From NCBI GenBank assembly GCA_024275955.1, contig JAJRYD010000001.1, positions 1 through 22,822 on the forward strand: a stretch of 22,822 bases of DNA, written 5' to 3'. This document shows, piece after piece, positions 7,056-15,319 of this stretch. The first letter of the stretch is position 1. Each line of letters starts with the position of its first letter. Position numbers and translations under genes: made by a program. The stretch is from Nitrospirota bacterium. Its GTDB lineage: Bacteria > Nitrospinota_A > UBA7883 > JACRGQ01. The notes under the pieces are model-generated. The model was not told where the DNA came from. It saw nothing but the letters and a program-made list of their open reading frames with translations, and made no database searches.

Positions 7056-9065
7056 CTACCTCGCTAACGCGACTCTCTCCCCTTTTGCAAAGTTCCGCAC
7101 GCCCGAAGCGATACCAAGCGCAACCTTTTGACGGAAATTCGAGCTTTTTAGGTGCCTTTCCTCTTTCTTATTTGAAATAAAACCTGTCTCTACTAATACC
7201 GAAGGCATTCTCGCGCCATGAAGGACATAAAACATCGCCGTTTTTACACCTTTGTCTTTTGTGCCGTACCTCTTGTTAAGATTTTTTACGAGCGAACGCT
7301 GAACATTCCTAGCCATTTTGTTTGACTGGTTTATTTTGTCGGTATTTTTCATGTCGGAAAAAATAAAGTTAATATCATCCATTGATTCGCTTCCGCTACT
7401 CATCTTCACCATATTTTCACGGGATGCCGTCCGCATAGCCGACTTACTGCGCGCCGGGCTTAGAAAAAATGTTTCAACTCCATTAGCAGAGCGTGTCGGC
7501 GCGGCATTAACATGAATAGATATAAAAAGATCGGCGTTAACAGAGTTGGCTATCGCCGTTCTTTGCACAAGAGGGATGTAAACATCTTTAGTGCGGGTCA
7601 TTACAACCTTGCATCTGCATTGACGTTTTAGTATCGTGCGTAGCCGCTTGCTGATATCGAGAGTAACCGTCTTTTCTTTTAAACCGCTTCTCCCCACCGC
7701 TCCGGGGTCTTTTCCTCCATGACCGGGGTCTATCACTATTGTTTTTACCCCGTAAAAACTCCCTCCGGTTCCAGCAGAAGCGGCTCTTACAGGTTTTTTG
7801 CTTTTCTTTTTTGCTACTCTTTTTGGGTTTACTCTTTTCTTTATCGGTGCCGCGCTAATTAGCCCCGCCTCTATAAGCGCGGCATCTGGTGTTCTCCTAC
7901 TTTTTTTGGCTTTTGCAGGTTTTCTTTTTTTAATCGGCAGAACCACAGCTTTGGCCAGCCTGCCGCCGCCCTTTTTTACAGCTACAGCGACAGACTTCGC
8001 TACTTTGGCCGGTATATTCTTCTCTATTACGGCAATACTTTTTAAGGAAAGCACCGCCTTTCTTCCATCTCCCTCTTGGGCTTTGCCGGATTGTAATGGC
8101 GGTTCGGCAACTTCGCTCGAAACGCTTTGCCCGCCTCTGGAACTGTTTGGCAATTCCTCTAACCGCACTAGTGTGGCAGACGGCTCCTCGCCAAAAATAT
8201 CGAGAACAATTCTGTCCGGCCCGCTTAGCTCCATCGAGTTTATCTTGTGCTTCCGGTTAAGGGAAATGTGTATCCTGCTCAGGCCGCCATCTGGCTCCGC
8301 GATATTGATAGCACTTATAATCCCCTGTTTCTTTGCGATATCAAGTGCCGCTTTATCTCCAAGCCTCGTTACTAAAAGATCTATCGTAAGTTCGCTATTT
8401 TCGGAAGACCTTGAAATTCTGTAATTAACCATCTTGGAAACCTTGAAAACCACCCTTGCGTAGTTTTCACTGCTCCAGAAGTTTACCGCTTCAAGTTCCG
8501 AAAAAGTGGCTACAGCTTCCGTCTTCCTTGTCGCGCCGGTAAGCCTTTTTGCCTTTGCCACCTTTGGCTCTATCTCTTTTATCCGTTCTCTTGCCTTTCC
8601 GCTCATATCCCCTTCTGGAAACCAGCGCAAAAGACCGCGATAGGAGGAAAGAGCGTTCTCAAAATCTTCGCTCTTACGGTAAACTTCGCCGGTGAGAAAA
8701 AGCGCGTCGTCGGCAAGCCTGCTGTGGGAATGACTTTTCACCAAAACACGAAAAATAGAGACTGCGTTTTGCCTGTCAGACTCTCGGTGGAACCGGAAAT
8801 AAATCTCCTTGTAAATCTTGCCGGTCATATAAAGTGCTTCTGGCGATTTTTTGCCCGACGGGTAACTGGTATAAACCTTTTTGAAAAGCTCTATCGACTT
8901 TACCCATTCATCGCGGGGAAGCTCCATACCAAAACGGGAAAGCTTATGGTAGTAGTCGGCCCCTTTTCCATAAAGCGTTGCGGAACCATCTGTTTTGGAA
9001 AACGCACTGCCTGAAAACAAAACTACTAAAAAGAGAGTTCCCAGCAGAATCACCGGCTTTTTCAT
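7056..9065 (-). CDS. N-acetylmuramoyl-L-alanine amidase (TPR, AMIN and Amidase_3 domains)
   Basis: This exported zinc amidase splits the amide bond between MurNAc and L-Ala in peptidoglycan, typically during cell separation. Its 669 residues are organised as a signal peptide (about 1-23), TPR-like repeats resembling YbgF/BamD units (about 35-165), an AMIN domain (about 191-293) that would place it at the septum or envelope, a long Lys/Ala/Pro-rich linker (about 340-435), and the Amidase_3 catalytic domain. Zinc ligands are His449 in DPGHGG, Glu464 in GLKEKTV and His518 in FISIHVNA; Glu626 in VLVETGFISN is the expected catalytic acid. The TPR block ahead of AMIN makes it longer than AmiC of enteric bacteria. 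There is no evident Shine-Dalgarno, and an inverted repeat lies right before the start. Function is confident; regulation is unknown. Confidence 0.93.
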   Translation of the reverse strand: MKKPVILLGTLFLVVLFSGSAFSKTDGSATLYGKGADYYHKLSRFGMELPRDEWVKSIELFKKVYTSYPSGKKSPEALYMTGKIYKEIYFRFHRESDRQNAVSIFRVLVKSHSHSRLADDALFLTGEVYRKSEDFENALSSYRGLLRWFPEGDMSGKARERIKEIEPKVAKAKRLTGATRKTEAVATFSELEAVNFWSSENYARVVFKVSKMVNYRISRSSENSELTIDLLVTRLGDKAALDIAKKQGIISAINIAEPDGGLSRIHISLNRKHKINSMELSGPDRIVLDIFGEEPSATLVRLEELPNSSRGGQSVSSEVAEPPLQSGKAQEGDGRKAVLSLKSIAVIEKNIPAKVAKSVAVAVKKGGGRLAKAVVLPIKKRKPAKAKKSRRTPDAALIEAGLISAAPIKKRVNPKRVAKKKSKKPVRAASAGTGGSFYGVKTIVIDPGHGGKDPGAVGRSGLKEKTVTLDISKRLRTILKRQCRCKVVMTRTKDVYIPLVQRTAIANSVNADLFISIHVNAAPTRSANGVETFFLSPARSKSAMRTASRENMVKMSSGSESMDDINFIFSDMKNTDKINQSNKMARNVQRSLVKNLNKRYGTKDKGVKTAMFYVLHGARMPSVLVETGFISNKKEERHLKSSNFRQKVALGIASGVRNFAKGERVALAR

Positions 9066-9090
9066 AATTAGCGTTAATTATATGCTAATT
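9066..9090. promoter_or_regulatory. Palindrome next to the amidase start, possible operator
   Basis: AATTAGC (9066-9072) and GCTAATT (9084-9090) are perfect inverted arms with an 11-base A/T spacer, directly upstream of the amidase ATG in the 230-base divergent, AT-rich gap 9066-9295. It could be a regulator site or an mRNA hairpin covering the start. Confidence 0.35.
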
Positions 9091-9179
9091 TATGGGCATT
9101 CTGTAAAAGATTTTTGATAGAAGAAAATTTTGAAATCAAAAATAAAGGCATAAATGTACAAAAATTCATATATCTATAG

Positions 9180-9209
9180 TTGAAATCAAATAAAACAATG
9201 TGTTACAAT
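9180..9209 (+). promoter_or_regulatory. Candidate promoter of the unrecognised gene at 9296
   Basis: TTGAAA (9180-9185) and TACAAT (9204-9209) are separated by 18 bases. A start near 9216 would leave a leader of about 80 bases containing CCCC and GGGGGG runs that can pair; I do not match it to a known riboswitch. Confidence 0.4.
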
Positions 9210-9295
9210 GCTGTGCGGATGAGTTGTTTCCCCTATGAAACGCAGGTTCAGGCTGGGGGGTATCCCTTTTTTGTAACTTTCAGAGGTTATTTTAA

Positions 9296-10375
9296 GTGTG
9301 GCGTGAAGACTTCCAGTTGAGCAGAACAGAAAAGCAACGCCGTGCCATTTACAAAACCTTGCGGGACGAGCTTGACTACTCCCTTCTACAGCTTGGAATA
9401 ACCGACGGGTATAAAAAGATCAAAAAGGCTGGAGAGGAATATAGATTTGTTGAAAAGAGAGAATTAAAACCAAAAAGTAAGGTATCCGAAGCTGAGAACG
9501 ATCTTATAGAAGGCTTCATAATTCTTTTTTGCGAAGAGGCTATCCCGACAAAGCTTAAAAAATATATCCGTTATTTCGATGACAACAAGGTAACGATGGA
9601 TAACCTGCCGGAGGTGGTGCTAAGGTCTGGGCGTATCGCCTCAAGCCTTTTAAAAACCCAAAGACAGTTTGAGCATGCAAGGTTTATTGACCTTCTAAAG
9701 TCGTTACTGCCGGTAGACTACGCTCTTTTAATACAGCAGGACAACTCTCCCAAAGGCCAAACAAGATACTCCCTTACCAACTTTCATGTAAGAATAGATT
9801 GGCTTATAGATTTCGCGGCGGAGGCACTCGGCAAACAGCTAAGATATATTTCCAAAGATCTGTATGAAAAAGGAGAAACATACGCAGGAGACATAGTAGA
9901 AAAACTTTTCGAATATTACAGCTTTCACCATACCGTTTCGGGCCGCCGTACCGCCGCTGTAGTCGCCTACCAGCTTCTCACATCAACAGACTTTCTTTCC
10001 ACTGTCTATGTGAACAGCTCCGAATCGCGCACGCTTACAAGAATTTCTGAAAATGAAATTTCAAAATCGTGCCTTGTAAAAATGCCAAAAGAGCATATAG
10101 AAAAACTTGAAAAGGACGAAAAATATAGAGTAAAGAACTTTAGAAAAAACTATCTGATTGACGAAACAAAAGACGGCGGCATAGCGCTTTTCCGCGTTAT
10201 CTACACTCACAACGAGTATTCCACACCGCCCGCCGACGGAAAGCTACGCGACCTACAGCAAGATGTAAACTGGCTTAAAGTAACAAACCAATCGATACTG
10301 CCCCTGCCGAAGGCATCTGGCATGGCACCGATACCGTACTCGATTATTTACGACCAGCAAGATCCGCTTCGATAG
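9296..10375 (+). CDS. Protein of unknown function, 359 residues
   Basis: I do not recognise this family. It begins with GTG at 9296, preceded by an AGAGG purine tract about 10 bases upstream. It has no signal peptide and no membrane segment, so it should be cytoplasmic. It is mostly helical and highly charged (KRELKPKSKVSEAEND, KMPKEHIEKLEKDEKYR), with a hydrophobic patch LLKSLLPVDYALLIQQ near residue 135 and a Pro-rich C-terminus (SILPLPKASGMAPIPYS). I see no nucleotide-binding, zinc or catalytic signature. Codon use resembles its neighbours, so it looks resident rather than newly acquired. It stands as a single gene between the divergent amidase gene and tRNA-Leu. That it is a real coding sequence is well supported by its length and composition; its role is open. 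Confidence 0.8.
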   Translation: MWREDFQLSRTEKQRRAIYKTLRDELDYSLLQLGITDGYKKIKKAGEEYRFVEKRELKPKSKVSEAENDLIEGFIILFCEEAIPTKLKKYIRYFDDNKVTMDNLPEVVLRSGRIASSLLKTQRQFEHARFIDLLKSLLPVDYALLIQQDNSPKGQTRYSLTNFHVRIDWLIDFAAEALGKQLRYISKDLYEKGETYAGDIVEKLFEYYSFHHTVSGRRTAAVVAYQLLTSTDFLSTVYVNSSESRTLTRISENEISKSCLVKMPKEHIEKLEKDEKYRVKNFRKNYLIDETKDGGIALFRVIYTHNEYSTPPADGKLRDLQQDVNWLKVTNQSILPLPKASGMAPIPYSIIYDQQDPLR

Positions 10376-10678
10376 ATTGGTTTAAAACTTCCCTCCTAAG
10401 GCGTCAATCTTTGGTTTCTGATACCTTTTGGATCTTTAGAGGGCTGTTGCCGAAATGGTTGACGAGTGTTCAGCTTTGCATATCTTTCGCTCGCTTTTTC
10501 TTTTGAAGAATTCCCTTAACCGAAAACTAAAAAGGGGCTGTTGCCGAATGAGATAAATTTGGTTTTTCTACAAATTACCAATCTCTAAAGGTTCTATTTT
10601 AAAGAAGTTGGGAAATGAACTTCTTCTTAAAATCCTCAAAAAACTCTTTTGGAAACAGTCCCCAAAAAGGCTAAAAAA
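10376..10678. other. Intergenic region with a repeated GGGCTGTTGCCGAA motif
   Basis: There is no gene in these 303 bases. GGGCTGTTGCCGAA occurs exactly at 10441-10454 and 10535-10548. A related GCTATTGCCGAA occurs near 11971, and the inverted AGGGGCTGTTGC lies at 12370-12381. The first copy continues as GCCGAAATGGTTGA, which matches 12 of 14 bases of the 5' end of the adjacent tRNA-Leu gene (GCCGAAGTGGTGGA). It may hold relic insertion ends or a decayed tRNA copy. Confidence 0.45.
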
Positions 10679-10765
10679 TGGTGCCGAAGAGAAGATTTGA
10701 ACTTCCACGCCCGTGAAGGCACAGGATTCTGAGTCCTGCGTGTCTACCAATTCCACCACTTCGGC
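10679..10765 (-). tRNA. tRNA-Leu (anticodon CAG)
   Basis: The gene is 87 bases on the minus strand, a class II tRNA with a long variable arm. Acceptor arms GCCGAAG and CTTCGGC pair perfectly, followed by discriminator A and an encoded CCA. The anticodon stem is CAGGA/TCCTG with loop CTCAGAA, giving CAG, which reads CUG codons. A T6 run directly after CCA could end transcription. It is divergent from rlmN with a 46-base gap. A minus-strand reading frame across it is not a gene. Confidence 0.95.
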
Positions 10766-10811
10766 CCGTAGACCATTATCGGAGTAAATAAAGAAACTTC
10801 AAGGTTATAAT

Positions 10812-11882
10812 ATGGCAAAAATGGATACCGCATGCAAAAAAAAAATAAATCTAAAGGAATTACCGCTCTCAGCGCTGGAAAGAGTGGTCTTAAACCTTGC
10901 TCAGCCGGCATACAGGGCCAAACAGATAGAAGAGTGGCTCTACAAAAAAAATGTCTGCGACATCGCTGACATGAGCAACCTTCCTAAAAGCTTGAGGCAA
11001 GACCTCTCTTCGTCGTTTACCGCCGCTGGGCTAAAAATGGAAAAAAGGCAAGCATCTAATGACGGTACCATCAAGTACCTCTTCATGCTAAGTGACGGCA
11101 ACACTGTTGAGACTGTCTATATTCCCGACAAAACAAGAGGCACCATATGCCTTTCGACACAGGTTGGGTGCAGGTTCGCCTGCTCGTTCTGCGCCACCGG
11201 CTCACAGCGGTTTACCCGCGGTCTTTTCGTTTCGGAGATACTCAACCAAGTAATAGAAGTAAAAAACGATATTAAAGACAAACCGTTAACCAATATCGTA
11301 TTTATGGGAATGGGGGAGCCGCTCGATAATTTCGGCCCGCTTAACGGTGCCATTGCTGTACTGCATGCAAAAAACGGATTCGGGTTCGGAGTAAGAAGAA
11401 TGACCGTTTCTACCGCGGGGGTGGCGCCGAAAATCGGCGAGCTGGGAAAACTATGGCCCGGCCTTAACCTTGCCGTCTCACTGCACTCCGCTAGGAACGA
11501 AACAAGAACAAAACTGATGCCGATAAATAAAAAATATCCGGTAGATAGCCTTTTAAAAGAGTGTGCCGATTACCCTCTCCAGCTCACTAGAAAAATTACA
11601 ATGGAAATAATCCTTTTTAATAAGGTAAACGACTCGGATGAAGAGGCAAAAACCGTTATCGAAAAACTAAAGCCGCTTCAGGCAAAAGTAAACCTGATTA
11701 CCTTTAACAACATAAAAGAGCTTCGGCTAACCCCGTCGCCGAGAGAAAAAGTAAACCGCTTCCAGAAGCTATTAACCGATGCCGGAATAAAAACAACTAT
11801 TAGAAAAAGCAGGGGAGGAGATATAGAAGCGGCCTGCGGACAATTAAGATCAAGCAGTGAAAAGGAAAAAAAGGAAGGCTGA
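10812..11882 (+). CDS. rlmN: Dual-specificity rRNA/tRNA adenine-C2 methyltransferase RlmN
   Basis: This is a radical SAM enzyme that methylates C2 of A2503 in 23S rRNA and A37 in some tRNAs, tuning peptidyl-transferase fidelity. It has 356 residues, normal length. The CxxxCxxC cluster that binds the 4Fe-4S centre is Cys120, Cys124 and Cys127 in VGCRFACSFCATG. FMGMGEPLDN, typical of the family, follows. The C-terminal AACGQLR supplies Cys342, the cysteine that forms the covalent intermediate; the partner methyl-carrying Cys is expected nearby in the conserved core. The N-terminal accessory domain (residues 13-80, YRAKQIEEWLY) is present. Start ATG 10812 is preceded by AAGG with 7 bases spacing; ATG 10821 is an alternative. 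A TATAAT immediately before the ATG may be coincidental. Confidence 0.96.
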   Translation: MAKMDTACKKKINLKELPLSALERVVLNLAQPAYRAKQIEEWLYKKNVCDIADMSNLPKSLRQDLSSSFTAAGLKMEKRQASNDGTIKYLFMLSDGNTVETVYIPDKTRGTICLSTQVGCRFACSFCATGSQRFTRGLFVSEILNQVIEVKNDIKDKPLTNIVFMGMGEPLDNFGPLNGAIAVLHAKNGFGFGVRRMTVSTAGVAPKIGELGKLWPGLNLAVSLHSARNETRTKLMPINKKYPVDSLLKECADYPLQLTRKITMEIILFNKVNDSDEEAKTVIEKLKPLQAKVNLITFNNIKELRLTPSPREKVNRFQKLLTDAGIKTTIRKSRGGDIEAACGQLRSSSEKEKKEG

Positions 11883-11990
11883 GTATAAAAACAGTTCCTA
11901 AGGGAACCTCTAAAAATCTATTTTTAAAGTTCTGACTTTTGGTTGGTCGAATTATAGATGGGGATTTAGTGCTATTGCCGAAACCGATGA

Positions 11991-12383
11991 AATATTCAAT
12001 GTTCTAACCTCGTTAAGAAATATCTAAAGTCTGTCGGCTGTGATAGCGACGGATTTGCCATCTTCCCCGGTTATGAAACTGGAAACTGGGCAATGGCGCG
12101 TCTTCTGAGACGTTGGGCCAGATATAAAAATGAAACGATAGAAAGCACCATAAAAATATATTCTCCTTCTACAGACGGAAACCCTACGGAAAAGTACATT
12201 GAATACGTTGCGAGAGAATCCGGGTTACCCAGAACGAAAGTAATACTTGATATGACCGACGATGAGTTTGAACAATTCCAGAGGGCGATGAGGGAGTTTG
12301 AAGACAGTACTCCGAACTACTCTTTAACCGATTTCGGAGATGGAAAGTATTACAAACAAGATTATTTGAGCAACAGCCCCTAG
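11991..12383 (+). pseudogene. Truncated phage-type gene (prophage virion/lysis-associated family)
   Basis: The frame is open from 11991 to TAG at 12381-12383, but the only good start, ATG 12093, lies inside the conserved part. The fragment DGFAIFPGYETGNWAMARLL followed by a YSPSTDGNPTEKYIEYV segment resembles the prophage family whose members begin RNNNPxNIR and continue with F.VF....G.RA...LL and a WAPxxENxTxxYIxxV block. The N-terminal RNNNP motif is missing. A neighbouring frame just upstream reads FNVLTSLRNI before a stop, which may be its shifted remains. I therefore read it as a degraded fragment; a short functional gene from 12093 (96 residues) is less likely. Confidence 0.5.
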
Positions 12384-12530
12384 AACATACCGGCGGTAAT
12401 ATTTGCACCACCGGCTGAGCTTTAATCTCCCCTGTCTCGCACCACTGCTCCACTTTTAAAAAGCTTGTCCGGCAAAGTAGCAAGAGAAAGCCACAACTTG
12501 TCCGGCCAGATGAATAAGCCGCAGACTTTC

Positions 12531-12566
12531 AAAAAACCCAGACAGCTTTTATAAAGCTGTCTGGGT
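12531..12566 (-). terminator. Rho-independent terminator of the chemoreceptor transcript
   Basis: A perfect 14-bp stem (ACCCAGACAGCTTT at 12536-12549, complement at 12553-12566) with a 3-base loop is followed on the minus strand by a T6 run. It lies 56 bases beyond the chemoreceptor stop codon, in the correct orientation to end that operon. Confidence 0.85.
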
Positions 12567-12622
12567 GCCTACCTCAAAGTATCAAACAGTCAAAGCTTGG
12601 TAAGCCTCTGCTGTCATCTTCC

Positions 12623-14647
12623 TCAAAAGTCCTTAAAATCGTCGTCATCACCCATAGGGATTACCGTATTTGGGTCGACAGCTCCTTTGCTGTTATCCGG
12701 TCTTTTAAGCGGTGCCGCCTTATATTGAGGCTCTGGAAGACCTACCGGCCTGCTGGAAACAGCCGCCGCTCCGCCGGCCGCCAATCCGGCTGTAAGGCGG
12801 TGATCACGCCCTCCTCTGCCAGCTCCGCCACGGCCACCGCCGTTGATAAGAGCCGAAAGCTCGCCAACAGCGTCGTTCACGCTTACAGCCTGCGCGTTAA
12901 GCTCCTCACTGGCAGAGGCAGATTCCTCTGCTACAGCGGCATTTTTCTGCGTTACTGTGTCCATCTGGCTGACAGCGCTGTTTACCTGATCGATACCTGA
13001 CGACTGCTCCTTAGAAGCGGCCGCTATCTCGGCTACAAGGTCGCTAGACTTCTTTGTGCTGTCTGCTATCTCGTCCAAAGCTTTAGCCATTTTCTCGACT
13101 ATCTCTCCGCCTTCGTTCGATTTAGAGACAGCATTCTCGATGAGCGAGGCGGTATCTTTAGAGGCGGTGGCGGAACGCTGGGCTAGATTTCTCACCTCTT
13201 CGGCGACAACGGCAAACCCTTTGCCATGCTCGCCGGCACGCGCCGCCTCTACAGCGGCATTAAGGGCTAAAAGGTTAGTCTGGAAAGCGATCTCCTCGAT
13301 AACCTTGATAATCTTCGATATCTCGCCTGAAGATTCTTTGATGGAATCCATAGCGACTATCATACCTTTCATGGAGCTAACGCCGTTATCGACCATGCTT
13401 CGACTGCCGTCCATAAGCGAGTTGGCAGTGGCGGCGTTATCTGCGTTTTGTTTGGTCATGGATGCTATCTCTTCAAGAGAGGCCGATGTCTCTTCAAGCG
13501 ATGATGCCTGCTCGGTTGCCCCTTCCGCCAAAGACTGGCTGGTGGAAGATATTTCGCCAGAAGCAGAGTTGATCTGGGCCGCGCCTTCGTTAAGGGTGCT
13601 GATAATGGTATTTACAGGTCTAGTAATAGAGCGGATCATGAAAACGCTTAAAAGCAGGGAAACTACTAAAGCTACAAAGCCGAGTATGTACAGCTCCCAT
13701 ACAAGCATTTCATTTGTATCGTGCGCCAGCACCATATCGTCTTTCATCAGCTTTGCCTGGCTCTCGGCCATTTTGTGAAGAATATCTTTTATCTTAAAGG
13801 CGGTAGGCGCCGCTTTGGTTCCCAGCCAGAAGTTTGCCATGTTCCACTTATCGCTATTGCGTATATCAAACATCTTCGGAGGAAGAACTTTGAACTCATC
13901 TCTAGCCGATTTGAAATTTTGATACGACTCGAGCTGTGCCGCCGTCAGCAGGCTGAGGTTTTGGGAAAGGTCGCCAAAACGCTTTTCGTTTTTTGCCCAG
14001 AGAGTATTGAAACTATCATGGAATTTTTCATCGCCGGAAAGGAGAAAAGCCCTTACAGCGCCAAGGGAAAGCCCCAGCGACCCCCTTATATCAGCCATCA
14101 TTCCAAGCAAAGCTTTACGCTCTGGAGTGGCGCCGTAGGTAGCCTCCAAATCTATCATCCTTGTAATTTCCTTGGCAAGAATAGCCGCCTTCGGCGCCGC
14201 GTCGTGGAAAAGCATCTTGCTCGCCGGAAGGTTATCCGCGCTGTTGGCTATATCTTCTATCTCTTTTTGGTACACACTGAACTCGCTAAAAAGAATTTTC
14301 ATGTCGTTCAGCTTTTTTACATTCGCAGGAATAGTCCAGCTTTTGGCAAAGCCGTCCAGCTCTGCCAGCGCGTCGTTAATCTCTTCCCATGCCTTGACAC
14401 GCTCTTCTTTGAACTTCGGCTTGCCAAGAATCATCCAGCCGCGTAAAGCGGCAAGAGAATGGTTTACCCCGTTGAGCAGTACAACGTCGGTTTTCGCTGT
14501 CGGCGCCCTAAGGTTGATTACCCTATCGGTTATCACCTGGGTTACTTTGACCTGCCAGACAACTATAACGATAATAAGTATCATAATCGCTAGCATCGCA
14601 CCGGAAATAGAAAATATCTTTACGGCAAGTGACTGGTTTTTAAACAT
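12623..14647 (-). CDS. Methyl-accepting chemotaxis protein
   Basis: This inner-membrane chemoreceptor signals to CheW/CheA. It has 674 residues: a first membrane segment at 10-32, a periplasmic helical sensor (about 33-314), a second membrane segment at 315-338, a HAMP-like segment starting [10 protein letters not shown], then the coiled-coil signalling domain. The hairpin tip is the classic [20 protein letters not shown] stretch (450-469), continuing to [16 protein letters not shown]. The sensor is about 270 residues of helix with two RG(W/F)-L-x-G-type blocks ([10 protein letters not shown] and [10 protein letters not shown]), like helical-bimodular or 4-helix sensors; the ligand is unknown. 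The C-terminus is a Gly/Arg-rich linker ending in an acidic DDDDFKDF, with no CheR-binding pentapeptide. The start has a strong AAGGAG. A strong terminator follows. It is 51 bases downstream of the small exported protein gene. Confidence 0.95.
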   Translation of the reverse strand: MFKNQSLAVKIFSISGAMLAIMILIIVIVVWQVKVTQVITDRVINLRAPTAKTDVVLLNGVNHSLAALRGWMILGKPKFKEERVKAWEEINDALAELDGFAKSWTIPANVKKLNDMKILFSEFSVYQKEIEDIANSADNLPASKMLFHDAAPKAAILAKEITRMIDLEATYGATPERKALLGMMADIRGSLGLSLGAVRAFLLSGDEKFHDSFNTLWAKNEKRFGDLSQNLSLLTAAQLESYQNFKSARDEFKVLPPKMFDIRNSDKWNMANFWLGTKAAPTAFKIKDILHKMAESQAKLMKDDMVLAHDTNEMLVWELYILGFVALVVSLLLSVFMIRSITRPVNTIISTLNEGAAQINSASGEISSTSQSLAEGATEQASSLEETSASLEEIASMTKQNADNAATANSLMDGSRSMVDNGVSSMKGMIVAMDSIKESSGEISKIIKVIEEIAFQTNLLALNAAVEAARAGEHGKGFAVVAEEVRNLAQRSATASKDTASLIENAVSKSNEGGEIVEKMAKALDEIADSTKKSSDLVAEIAAASKEQSSGIDQVNSAVSQMDTVTQKNAAVAEESASASEELNAQAVSVNDAVGELSALINGGGRGGAGRGGRDHRLTAGLAAGGAAAVSSRPVGLPEPQYKAAPLKRPDNSKGAVDPNTVIPMGDDDDFKDF

Positions 14648-14698
14648 CGCTTCTCCTTCTAAAACTACTGCTAAGGCACCTAGATTTGTTTGTCTGCA

Positions 14699-15142
14699 TT
14701 AAACAGATATAACTCCCAAAAAAAAGTCGGCTTCGCCCTGTTCCTTTTCTGTATCGACCTCTACCGTCACTCTCTTTAAACTATAAAAACCGGCAGACAC
14801 CGCATCTGCGTATTCCGGCTTGACAACCGGCTCCGCTCCTACAAAAAGTTCTTTTAGTTCTGTCGATTTATCTCTGAACATCTTGGTATAAGGTCGCGCC
14901 TCGGCGAAACTATCGTCAAAACCGTCGGCAGTTCTCGGTGTGAAGATGCCGGCAAACGAGCCGTAAACCTGCGAATCTGTAAATTTCATTTTGTTGATAG
15001 TTTCCAGCTTTTTAAATGTATCGGATAGTGTCACCACAGCTTTAATCGGCTGGAAAGAGCTGTCGGTTGAAAAACCCCCGAGTATTAAAGCTACAACCAG
15101 CAAGGGAAAGAACCCAAGGTATATATTCTCTATTATATCCAT
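14699..15142 (-). CDS. Small exported or membrane-anchored protein of unknown function
   Basis: This 147-residue protein is not recognised. An N-terminal hydrophobic stretch (IYLGFFPLLVVALILGGFS, about 7-25) should be a signal peptide or anchor, leaving a soluble periplasmic domain of about 120 residues. There is no lipobox Cys. Blocks such as YGSFAGIFTPRTADGFDD and KELFVGAEPVVKPEYADAV show no motif I can name. The gene lies 51 bases upstream of the chemoreceptor on the same strand, with no terminator between, so the two are probably one transcript; it might be a periplasmic partner of the receptor, but that is inference from position only. Start ATG 15142 has a weak Shine-Dalgarno (GGGTG). 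Confidence 0.7.
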   Translation of the reverse strand: MDIIENIYLGFFPLLVVALILGGFSTDSSFQPIKAVVTLSDTFKKLETINKMKFTDSQVYGSFAGIFTPRTADGFDDSFAEARPYTKMFRDKSTELKELFVGAEPVVKPEYADAVSAGFYSLKRVTVEVDTEKEQGEADFFLGVISV

Positions 15143-15265
15143 AAATCACACCCACTAAAAAGAGGCCAAAATAGAGTCCTAATAGGTATAATTCTACACT
15201 AAACTACGCAAAACAACAGTCAAAATTGAGATTACGGCAAAAGAGATTCCTGCCTATATAACCGA

Positions 15266-15312
15266 AACAGGCTATCAAAGCCTGTTCAAACAGGCAAAAG
15301 TTTAGATATAAT
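15266..15312 (+). promoter_or_regulatory. Promoter with overlapping AACAGGC palindrome
   Basis: AACAGGC (15266-15272) and GCCTGTT (15280-15286) form a perfect inverted repeat with a 7-base spacer, and a third AACAGGC follows at 15289-15295. A perfect TATAAT (15307-15312) lies just downstream, 7 bases before ATG 15320. The palindrome would cover the -35 zone, a typical place for a repressor or activator. Confidence 0.45.
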
Positions 15313-15319
15313 ACCGCAG

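Noticed and set aside
7798-8424. Plus-strand 208-codon frame inside the amidase gene
   Set aside because: Antisense of the basic linker and AMIN region; hydrophobic composition is a by-product of Lys and Glu codons read in reverse.
10568-10759. Minus-strand 63-codon frame beginning MVELVDTQDSES
   Set aside because: It lies on the tRNA-Leu gene itself; this is a well-known false protein made by reading tRNA-Leu.
11894-11907. GTTCC-TAAG-GGAAC hairpin after rlmN as a terminator
   Set aside because: Only 5 bp and not followed directly by a T-run; too weak to call.
10533-12381. 12-bp inverted repeat AGGGGCTGTTGC as ends of an insertion sequence carrying rlmN
   Set aside because: Inverted 12-mers are expected by chance in a window this size, and the enclosed genes are core genes with no transposase.
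12465-12508. CTTGTCCGGC repeated twice near 12465 and 12497
   Set aside because: A short 10-base repeat with no other structure; noted but not significant alone.
13056-13778. Long plus-strand frames inside the chemoreceptor gene (also 13721-14446)
   Set aside because: They are antisense shadows of a well-supported coding sequence, rich in Ser/Ile/Ala repeats from the complementary coiled-coil codons.
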